A DNA stretch of 10,000 bases from Bacillus sp. HSf4 (GTDB lineage Bacteria; Bacillota; Bacilli; Bacillales; Bacillaceae): the NCBI RefSeq assembly GCF_029537375.1, contig NZ_CP120679.1:1-10000 (forward strand). Reading direction: 5' to 3'. The notes beneath the pieces were generated by a model. That model worked only from the letters and a program-made list of their open reading frames with translations, searched no databases and had not been told where the DNA came from. The translations under genes and the position numbers were made by a program. Each line of letters opens with the position of its first letter. Positions within the stretch are counted from its first letter, which is position 1. Shown here piece after piece: positions 1-6,599 of the stretch.

Positions 1-1341
1 ATGAAAAACATTTCGGATCTTTGGAGTCAAGCCCTTGGGCAGATCGAAAAGAAATTGAGCAAGCCCAGTTTCGAAACATGGATGAAGTCGACAAAGGCTC
101 ATTCCTTACAGGGGGACACGCTGATCATCACCGCTCCGAACGAGTTTGCAAGAGACTGGCTCGAGTCGCGTTATCTTCACTTGATTGCCGAGACGATCTA
201 CGATCTGACCGGAGAAGAATTGAACATCAAATTTGTCATACCTCAGAATCAAAATGAAGAAGAATTCATGCCAAAGTCTCCTATCAAAAAAATGTCGAAA
301 GAAGAACCTGCCGACTTTCCGCAAAATATGCTGAATCCCAAATACACATTCGACACTTTCGTTATCGGTTCAGGAAACCGATTTGCCCACGCCGCGTCTT
401 TAGCGGTTGCTGAAGCGCCTGCGAAAGCGTACAATCCGCTGTTTATATATGGGGGAGTCGGACTTGGAAAAACGCACTTGATGCATGCGATCGGCCATTA
501 TGTCATCGATCATAATCCGTCTGCAAAAGTCGTCTATTTGTCTTCTGAAAAATTCACAAATGAATTTATCAACTCGATTCGTGACAATAAGGCTGTCGAT
601 TTTCGCAATCGCTACAGAAATGTCGACGTTCTTTTGATAGATGATATTCAGTTTTTAGCTGGAAAAGAACAGACGCAAGAGGAATTTTTCCATACGTTCA
701 ATACGCTGCATGAAGAAACGAAGCAAATCGTGATTTCGAGCGATCGGCCGCCTAAAGAGATCCCAACGCTTGAAGACCGTTTGCGATCCCGTTTTGAATG
801 GGGACTAATCACAGATATTACGCCTCCTGACCTGGAAACGAGAATCGCCATTTTAAGAAAGAAAGCGAAAGCAGAAGGACTTGACATCCCAAATGAAGTC
901 ATGCTTTATATTGCCAATCAGATCGACAGCAATATCAGAGAGCTTGAAGGGGCTTTAATCCGGGTTGTCGCATACTCTTCTTTGATCAATAAAGACATCA
1001 ATGCCGATTTGGCTGCCGAAGCTTTGAAAGATATTATTCCTTCCTCAAAGCCGAAGGTCATCACGATCAAAGACATTCAGAGGGTTGTCGGCCAGCAGTT
1101 TAATATTAAGCTGGAAGATTTCAAGGCGAAAAAACGGACAAAATCCGTGGCATTTCCGCGGCAGATCGCTATGTATCTATCAAGAGAAATGACAGATTCC
1201 TCGCTTCCTAAAATCGGCGAAGAATTTGGCGGGCGCGACCATACGACGGTCATCCATGCCCATGAAAAAATATCGAAACTGCTGAACGAGGATGAACAGC
1301 TTCAGCAGCAGATTAAAGAAATTAAAGAGCAGCTCAGATAA
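1..1341 (+). CDS. dnaA: Chromosomal replication initiator DnaA
   Basis: DnaA binds DnaA boxes at oriC, oligomerises with ATP and melts the origin; it is also a transcription regulator. The 446 residues are the full Bacillus length. Domain I (about 1-85) is the helicase-loading and dimerisation part. A short variable linker runs to about 110. The AAA+ domain follows, with Walker [10 protein letters not shown] at 151-159, Walker B LLIDDIQ at 211-217, sensor 1 around VISSDRPP (244-251), the arginine-finger segment [12 protein letters not shown] (257-268) and sensor 2 around NIRELEGAL (311-319). Domain IV ends with the DnaA signature [14 protein letters not shown] (410-423), which contacts the box. 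The start is the first base of the window, so its ribosome site and promoter cannot be seen; MKNISDLW aligns with the B. subtilis N-terminus as I remember it. Compared with that protein, the linker around 85-105 diverges most and the AAA+ and DNA-binding parts look nearly identical. It is probably cotranscribed with dnaN across the origin. Confidence 0.99.
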   Translation: MKNISDLWSQALGQIEKKLSKPSFETWMKSTKAHSLQGDTLIITAPNEFARDWLESRYLHLIAETIYDLTGEELNIKFVIPQNQNEEEFMPKSPIKKMSKEEPADFPQNMLNPKYTFDTFVIGSGNRFAHAASLAVAEAPAKAYNPLFIYGGVGLGKTHLMHAIGHYVIDHNPSAKVVYLSSEKFTNEFINSIRDNKAVDFRNRYRNVDVLLIDDIQFLAGKEQTQEEFFHTFNTLHEETKQIVISSDRPPKEIPTLEDRLRSRFEWGLITDITPPDLETRIAILRKKAKAEGLDIPNEVMLYIANQIDSNIRELEGALIRVVAYSSLINKDINADLAAEALKDIIPSSKPKVITIKDIQRVVGQQFNIKLEDFKAKKRTKSVAFPRQIAMYLSREMTDSSLPKIGEEFGGRDHTTVIHAHEKISKLLNEDEQLQQQIKEIKEQLR

Positions 1342-1356
1342 TGTTCTGTGGGAAAG

Positions 1357-1365
1357 TGTGAATAA
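1357..1365 (-). promoter_or_regulatory. DnaA box, one mismatch
   Basis: The + strand reads TGTGAATAA, which is the complement of TTATTCACA: one mismatch from the consensus TTATCCACA. It is the first good box after the dnaA stop codon. A poorer match with two mismatches, TGTGGGAAA, lies at 1347-1355. Confidence 0.75.
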
Positions 1366-1380
1366 CTCAAACATGGTCTT

Positions 1381-1412
1381 ACACAGTCTGTCCACATGTG
1401 GATAGGCTGTGT
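1381..1412. repeat. 32-nt near-perfect palindrome centred on the DnaA box pair
   Basis: The arms 1381-1396 and 1397-1412 share one centre. Fourteen of sixteen positions are Watson-Crick pairs and the other two (1390/1403 and 1387/1406) are G-T. The outer part is ACACAG at 1381-1386 matched by CTGTGT at 1407-1412. In a dnaA-dnaN transcript this would fold into a long hairpin followed by only a short run of T (1412-1415). Confidence 0.85.
1388..1405. promoter_or_regulatory. Pair of abutting, head-to-head DnaA boxes
   Basis: Two boxes meet with no gap. CTGTCCACA (1388-1396, + strand) has two mismatches from consensus. TGTGGATAG (1397-1405) is a - strand box with one mismatch. Their junction is the perfect 12-bp palindrome TCCACATGTGGA at 1391-1402, and the symmetry continues outward to 1381-1412. 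Confidence 0.85.
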
Positions 1413-1431
1413 TTCCGTTCGTTTTTAACAC

Positions 1432-1448
1432 TTATCCACAAATCCACA
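1432..1448 (+). promoter_or_regulatory. Tandem DnaA boxes next to the trio (B. subtilis boxes 6/7 type)
   Basis: TTATCCACA at 1432-1440 is a perfect consensus box. It is followed, overlapping by one base, by AAATCCACA at 1440-1448 with two mismatches. Both face dnaN. In B. subtilis the box pair in this position anchors the DnaA filament that extends onto the single-stranded trio region; the spacing and orientation here match that model. Confidence 0.95.
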
Positions 1449-1452
1449 GCCC

Positions 1453-1470
1453 CTACTAGTACTTCTGCTA
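1453..1470 (+). promoter_or_regulatory. DnaA-trio element
   Basis: The + strand reads CTA CTA GTA CTT CTG CTA. Read as complementary triplets 3' to 5', this is GAT GAT CAT GAA GAC GAT: six triplets, all with the invariant central A. In B. subtilis such triplets are bound by DnaA on one strand during melting. The third and fifth triplets deviate (C in place of a purine first base, and C in the last base). It is separated from the box at 1440-1448 by a 4-nt G/C-rich spacer. Confidence 0.85.
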
Positions 1471-1498
1471 TTTTTTAAAAACATAATAATTATAGATT
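1471..1498. other. AT-rich DNA unwinding element
   Basis: 26 of 28 bases are A or T, starting with six T then AAAAA and ending just before the dnaN ribosome site. It adjoins the trio tract on the side away from the boxes, which is where duplex opening begins in Bacillus origins. Confidence 0.8.
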
Positions 1499-1502
1499 CC
1501 GT

Positions 1503-1509
1503 AAGGAGG
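1503..1509 (+). promoter_or_regulatory. Ribosome-binding site that fixes the dnaN start
   Basis: AAGGAGG lies six bases before the ATG at 1516. The in-frame ATG at 1510 directly abuts it and is too close, so 1516 is the start. Confidence 0.9.
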
Positions 1510-1515
1510 ATGATT

Positions 1516-2652
1516 ATGAAATTTACAATTCAAAAAGACCGTTTAGTCGAAAGTGTCCAAGATGTGTTAAAGGCCGTTTCTTCAAGAACAACGATCCCGA
1601 TTTTAACCGGTATTAAAATCGTTGCCTCTGATGAAGGGGTTTCCCTTACAGGAAGCGACTCGGATATCTCGATCGAATCGTTCATCCCTAAAGAAGACGG
1701 AGATTTGGAAATCGTCACAATCGAACAGCCGGGAAGCATCGTTCTTCAAGCGCGTTTTTTCAGCGAAATCGTTAAAAAACTCCCAATGTCAACGGTGGAA
1801 ATCGAGGTCCAAAATCAATATTTGACGATCATCCGTTCAGGAAAAGCGGAATTTAACTTAAACGGCCTGGATGCGAGCGAATATCCGCTTTTACCGCAAA
1901 TCGAGGAGCACCATGCTTTTCAAATTCCGACTGACCTGCTAAAAAATTTGATCAGACAAACGGTTTTTGCAGTGTCCACCTCAGAAACACGCCCAATCTT
2001 GACAGGTGTAAACTGGACCGTTGCCGACGGTGAATTAATATGCACTGCGACGGATAGCCACCGTCTCGCACTTAGAAAAGCAAAGCTCGATATCAGTGAA
2101 GACAGTTCATACAATGTCGTCATTCCGGGAAAAAGCTTGACCGAGCTGAGCAAGATTCTCGATGATCACCAGGAGCTTGTCGACATCGTCATCACTGAAA
2201 CACAAGTGCTGTTTAAGACGAAAAACGTGCTGTTCTTCTCAAGGCTGCTTGACGGAAATTATCCAGATACAAACCGCCTGATTCCGCAGGAAAGCAAAAC
2301 AAACCTTGTGGTCAATACGAAGGAATTCCTCCAGGCGATCGACAGAGCATCGCTCTTGGCGAGAGAAGGAAGGAATAACGTGGTGAAACTTTCCGCGTCC
2401 GCCAATGAGTCCATCGAAATCTCTTCAAACTCTCCGGAAATCGGAAAGGTTGTCGAAACGGTGAATGCCGAGCAAATTGAAGGGGAAGACTTAAAAATAT
2501 CGTTTAGTCCGAAGTATATGCTGGATGCCTTGAAAGTTCTTGAAGGAGAGGACATTCATGTCAGCTTCACAGGCGCGATGAGACCTTTTCTGATCCGCAC
2601 TCCGAACGATGATTCGATCGTTCAGTTAATTCTTCCAGTCCGGACCTATTAA
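1516..2652 (+). CDS. dnaN: DNA polymerase III beta subunit (sliding clamp)
   Basis: DnaN forms the ring-shaped homodimer that encircles DNA and tethers the replicative polymerases; many repair and regulatory proteins dock on it. The 378 residues match the B. subtilis length and fold as three similar domains of about 125 residues each. Recognisable segments are the N-terminus MKFTIQKDRLVESVQDV, RTTIPILTGIKI, the domain-2 segment TSETRPILTGVNW, TATDSHRLALR, and the C-terminal MRPFLIRTPNDD...QLILPVRTY, whose last residues help form the partner-binding cleft. The ATG at 1516 is chosen over the ATG at 1510 because of ribosome-site spacing and because family members begin MKF. It is the second gene of the dnaA operon, with oriC in the gap. 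A hairpin follows it at 2663-2698. Confidence 0.99.
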   Translation: MKFTIQKDRLVESVQDVLKAVSSRTTIPILTGIKIVASDEGVSLTGSDSDISIESFIPKEDGDLEIVTIEQPGSIVLQARFFSEIVKKLPMSTVEIEVQNQYLTIIRSGKAEFNLNGLDASEYPLLPQIEEHHAFQIPTDLLKNLIRQTVFAVSTSETRPILTGVNWTVADGELICTATDSHRLALRKAKLDISEDSSYNVVIPGKSLTELSKILDDHQELVDIVITETQVLFKTKNVLFFSRLLDGNYPDTNRLIPQESKTNLVVNTKEFLQAIDRASLLAREGRNNVVKLSASANESIEISSNSPEIGKVVETVNAEQIEGEDLKISFSPKYMLDALKVLEGEDIHVSFTGAMRPFLIRTPNDDSIVQLILPVRTY

Positions 2653-2662
2653 TTTGAAAACT

Positions 2663-2698
2663 GGGGAAAGTTGCCGGATATGTCCGGCAGCTTTTCTC
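2663..2698 (+). terminator. Probable terminator hairpin after dnaN
   Basis: The stem is 16 pairs including three or so G-T pairs; its core is GCCGGA (2673-2678) against TCCGGC (2683-2688) with the loop TATG. The downstream T run (2692-2695) lies inside the 3' arm, so the U tract is short and interrupted (CTTTTCTCTT). This makes it a moderate terminator, and one that can be undone by the alternative hairpin at 2688-2720. Confidence 0.6.
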
Positions 2699-2720
2699 TT
2701 ATTTCATGGGAGAAAAGCTG
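2688..2720 (+). repeat. Second hairpin, overlapping the first
   Basis: CAGCTTTTCT at 2688-2697 is the exact reverse complement of AGAAAAGCTG at 2711-2720, and pairing can extend inward with wobbles to leave a loop of about five bases. Its left arm is the 3' arm of the hairpin at 2663-2698, so the two cannot form together. It could be an anti-terminator, a 3'-end barrier or chance; the sequence shows only the pairing. Confidence 0.6.
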
Positions 2721-2759
2721 TTCTCACTCGCCCTGTTTTTGATGCCGCAAGTTTCCCCT

Positions 2760-2788
2760 TTCCTTCTTTCCCTGTTTTTTAGTACAAT
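2760..2788 (+). promoter_or_regulatory. Possible promoter for yaaA-recF-remB(-gyrB)
   Basis: TACAAT at 2783-2788 is a fair sigma-A -10 hexamer, about 33 bases before the chosen yaaA start. At 17-bp spacing the -35 would be TTCCTT (2760-2765), which matches poorly, so this is tentative. The preceding 2752-2780 is almost pure pyrimidine and contains the second copy of CCCTGTTTTT (2770-2779; first copy 2731-2740). Confidence 0.35.
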
Positions 2789-2820
2789 TAGATATTAGTG
2801 ATATGAAAGAGGTCGATAAC

Positions 2821-3036
2821 ATGACAAAGACGGTGGCTATTGATACGAACATGATTACACTCGGTCAGTTTCTGAAATTGGCTGATGTCATTCAATCAGG
2901 CGGAATGGCAAAATGGTTTTTGTCGGAATATGAGGTGCTTGTCAATGGTGAGCCCGATAACCGCCGCGGCCGGAAATTATATGTCGGAGATGTCGTGACG
3001 ATTGAAGGGTTCGGTTCTTTTCAAGTCGGCGGCTAA
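2821..3036 (+). CDS. yaaA: S4-domain RNA-binding protein YaaA (RlbA)
   Basis: This is a 71-residue protein made almost entirely of one S4 RNA-binding fold, related to the S4 domains of ribosomal protein S4 and pseudouridine synthases. The S4 signature runs from ITLGQFLKLADVIQSGG through the basic turn GEPDNRRGRKLYVGDVV. In B. subtilis this gene is yaaA, also called rlbA, and is linked to ribosome assembly; the exact role is family knowledge and not visible here. The ATG at 2821 is preferred over the in-frame ATG at 2803 because AAAGAGG (2806-2812) sits eight bases before it and because homologs are about 71 residues long. It is fifteen bases upstream of recF, a conserved pairing in Firmicutes, and the two are probably cotranscribed. 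Confidence 0.93.
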   Translation: MTKTVAIDTNMITLGQFLKLADVIQSGGMAKWFLSEYEVLVNGEPDNRRGRKLYVGDVVTIEGFGSFQVGG

Positions 3037-3046
3037 AGCAGGTGAT
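3037..3046 (+). promoter_or_regulatory. Ribosome-binding site supporting the TTG start of recF
   Basis: AGCAGGTGAT matches the 3' end of 16S rRNA (complement AGGAGGTGAT) at nine of ten positions and ends five bases before TTG at 3052. It begins directly after the yaaA stop codon. Confidence 0.8.
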
Positions 3047-3051
3047 ATTGA

Positions 3052-4164
3052 TTGTATATCCAAAATATTACATTATCATCTTACCGTAACTATGAGCGCC
3101 TTGAGCTCCAATTTGAAAACAAAGTGAACGTGATTATTGGAGAAAACGCCCAGGGCAAAACAAATTTGATGGAAGCGATCTATGTGCTTGCGATGGCAAA
3201 ATCCCATCGAACTTCAAATGACAAAGAACTCATACGATGGGATGAAGACTATGCTAAAATAGAAGGCAGGGTCATGAAAAAAAACGGTTCTGTTCCCATC
3301 CAGCTCGTGATTTCCAAAAAAGGAAAAAAAGGCAAGGTCAATCATATTGAGCAGCAAAAGCTGAGCCAGTACGTCGGGGCTGTTAACACGATTATGTTTG
3401 CACCGGAGGATTTGAACCTTGTAAAAGGAAGCCCTCAGGTCAGAAGAAGGTTTCTCGATATGGAAATCGGCCAAGTATCACCAGTCTATCTTCATGACCT
3501 TTCCCTTTACCAAAAAATCCTTTCACAGCGAAATCATTTCTTGAAGCAGCTTCAAACGCGAAAACAAACCGATCAAACGATGCTTGACGTGCTGACGGAA
3601 CAGCTTGCGGAATTTGCAGCAAAGGTTGTGATCAAACGCCTTCAGTTTGTCGATCAGCTCGAAAAGTGGGCGCAGCCCATCCACTCCGGAATCTCAAGAG
3701 GGCTGGAGGAACTGACCTTGAAGTATCATACATCTCTTCACGTATCAGATTCGCCTGATTTGTCGAAAATGATCAATAGTTATCAAGAAGCGTTTTCTAA
3801 ATTGCGAGATAAAGAAATAGACCGGGGAGTATCCCTTTCAGGACCTCACAGGGATGATGTTCTTTTTTATGTCAATGGACGGGATGTGCAGACTTACGGT
3901 TCACAGGGTCAGCAGCGGACGACCGCATTGTCGCTCAAATTGGCGGAAATCGATTTGATTCAGGAAGAGATTGGGGAATACCCGATTCTGCTTTTGGATG
4001 ATGTATTATCAGAGCTGGATGACTACCGGCAGTCCCACCTGCTCCACACCATTCAAGGCCGCGTTCAAACATTCGTAACAACGACAAGCGTTGATGGAAT
4101 TGACCATAAAACCTTAAATGAAGCAGCTATCTTTCGTGTAGAAAATGGCACGCTATTGGACTGA
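3052..4164 (+). CDS. recF: DNA replication and repair protein RecF (TTG start)
   Basis: RecF is an SMC/ABC-like ATPase that binds gapped DNA and, with RecO and RecR, helps load RecA on SSB-coated single strands. The 370 residues are full length. Walker A is GENAQGKTN at 30-38, the ABC signature is SQGQQRT at 284-290, preceded by LSGPHRDD (262-269), and Walker B with the D-loop is [13 protein letters not shown] at 311-323. The middle (about 100-250) is the arm between the two halves of the ATPase head. The start is TTG: the ribosome site at 3037-3046 is well placed and MYIQNITL matches the family N-terminus. It sits 15 bases after yaaA and 18 bases before remB. No damage, truncation or foreign base composition is visible. 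Confidence 0.98.
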   Translation: MYIQNITLSSYRNYERLELQFENKVNVIIGENAQGKTNLMEAIYVLAMAKSHRTSNDKELIRWDEDYAKIEGRVMKKNGSVPIQLVISKKGKKGKVNHIEQQKLSQYVGAVNTIMFAPEDLNLVKGSPQVRRRFLDMEIGQVSPVYLHDLSLYQKILSQRNHFLKQLQTRKQTDQTMLDVLTEQLAEFAAKVVIKRLQFVDQLEKWAQPIHSGISRGLEELTLKYHTSLHVSDSPDLSKMINSYQEAFSKLRDKEIDRGVSLSGPHRDDVLFYVNGRDVQTYGSQGQQRTTALSLKLAEIDLIQEEIGEYPILLLDDVLSELDDYRQSHLLHTIQGRVQTFVTTTSVDGIDHKTLNEAAIFRVENGTLLD

Positions 4165-4182
4165 GAAAAATGGGGTGAGGGA

Positions 4183-4425
4183 TTGTATATCCATTTAGGT
4201 GATGACTTTGTGGTCTCAACACGTGAAATTGTGGCAATTTTTGATTATAAGGCAAAGGCATCTCCGATTGTTGATGAATTTTTGACGAAACAAAAAAAGC
4301 GGATTGTCTCTTCCAACGGAACACCGAAATCAATTGTTGTCACAGTGCAATCGATTTATTTTTCTCCTTTAGCCTCAGGCACGTTGAAAAAACGGGCGCA
4401 ATCCAAGCCGGAAAACGATTCTTAA
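4183..4425 (+). CDS. remB: Extracellular matrix regulatory protein RemB (YaaB), TTG start
   Basis: This is an 80-residue member of the DUF370/RemA-like family. In B. subtilis, RemB and the unlinked RemA help activate biofilm matrix genes; RemA is the DNA-binding relative and RemB's mechanism is less clear. Family features are the start MYIHLGDDFVVSTREIVAIFD, the segment PIVDEFLTKQKKR and NGTPKSIVVTVQSIYFSPLASGTLKKRA. The C-terminal eight or so residues differ from the B. subtilis protein as I recall it. The start is TTG, with the G-rich stretch TGGGGTGAGGG (4171-4181) as ribosome site; no ATG or GTG upstream fits better. It lies 18 bases after recF and about 58 bases before gyrB. A 15-nt palindrome overlaps its stop codon. 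Confidence 0.93.
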   Translation: MYIHLGDDFVVSTREIVAIFDYKAKASPIVDEFLTKQKKRIVSSNGTPKSIVVTVQSIYFSPLASGTLKKRAQSKPENDS

Positions 4426-4431
4426 AGAATC
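4417..4431. repeat. 15-nt palindrome over the remB stop codon
   Basis: GATTCTT (4417-4423) and AAGAATC (4425-4431) are perfect inverted arms around a single A. As RNA it would form only a five-pair stem followed by three T, too weak for a convincing terminator. It might be a protein-binding site in front of gyrB, or chance. Confidence 0.5.
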
Positions 4432-4465
4432 TTTACTATAAATTTATTAGTTTTGAGAAAAGTGT

Positions 4466-4471
4466 AGGTGA
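4466..4471 (+). promoter_or_regulatory. Ribosome-binding site of gyrB, ambiguous start
   Basis: AGGTGA is the only good match before gyrB. Measured from its GG, ATG 4472 is too close, GTG 4478 is well spaced and ATG 4484 is rather far. GTG 4478 would add the two residues Met-Ala. Confidence 0.6.
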
Positions 4472-6397
<1,926 letters not shown>

Positions 6398-6404
6398 TGC
6401 AGAT

Positions 6405-6442
6405 AAGACCTTATTTTCACTCAACCTGAAATAAGGTCTTTT
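6405..6442 (+). terminator. Intrinsic terminator after gyrB
   Basis: AAGACCTTATTT (6405-6416) pairs perfectly with AAATAAGGTCTT (6429-6440), plus one G-T pair, around a ten-base loop. The T run is TTTT (6439-6442), partly within the stem. It starts a few bases after the gyrB stop codon and separates gyrB from gyrA. Confidence 0.8.
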
Positions 6443-6507
6443 CTAGAATATGAGCAGGCGGATCCTATAACATTCCCGCAATTTAATGTGTATAAAATTA
6501 AGATTAT

Positions 6508-6516
6508 TGATATAAT
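6508..6516 (+). promoter_or_regulatory. gyrA promoter, extended -10 type
   Basis: TGATATAAT contains a consensus TATAAT (6511-6516) with the upstream TGn of an extended -10 element. No good -35 hexamer lies 16-18 bp upstream, which fits the extended -10 class. Predicted start near 6523, giving a gyrA leader of about 77 nt. Confidence 0.75.
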
Positions 6517-6585
6517 GGAGAATAGCCTAATTCGTTGAAGAGTATAAATGCAATTCTACTCCCACACAACTCATGTATATTCTCC

Positions 6586-6592
6586 AGGGAGG
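6586..6592 (+). promoter_or_regulatory. Ribosome-binding site that fixes the gyrA start
   Basis: AGGGAGG lies seven bases before ATG 6600. The in-frame ATG at 6573 lies upstream of this site and has none of its own. CTCCC at 6559-6563 is complementary to GGGAG (6587-6591) and could mask the site. Confidence 0.85.
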
Positions 6593-6599
6593 TTTTTTA

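Larger units (their letters stand above)
1342..1509. other. oriC: oriC, downstream (unwinding) half between dnaA and dnaN
   Basis: This noncoding gap carries the elements expected of the Bacillus unwinding origin, in order: DnaA boxes in both orientations (1357-1365, 1388-1405, 1432-1448), a short C-rich spacer (1449-1453), a DnaA-trio tract (1453-1470) and an AT-rich element (1471-1498). In B. subtilis the origin is bipartite, with further box clusters upstream of dnaA; that half lies outside this window. The identification rests on position, the perfect box TTATCCACA and the order box, spacer, trio, AT-rich. The dnaN ribosome-binding site begins directly after it. Confidence 0.95.

Noticed and set aside
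2259..2267. DnaA-box-like TTATCCAGA inside dnaN
   Set aside because: It is a single one-mismatch match in coding sequence with no neighbouring boxes, and the codons (Asn-Tyr-Pro-Asp) are conserved in the clamp.
4426..4471. A separate gyrB promoter using TATAAA (4437-4442)
   Set aside because: No -35 match at 16-18 bp and no extended -10 TG; not enough to call.
6517..6585. Inverted repeat GGAGAATA (6517-6524) / TATTCTCC (6578-6585) around the gyrA leader
   Set aside because: The left arm lies between the -10 and the predicted start, so the gyrA transcript would lack most of it; the arms are 53 bases apart.
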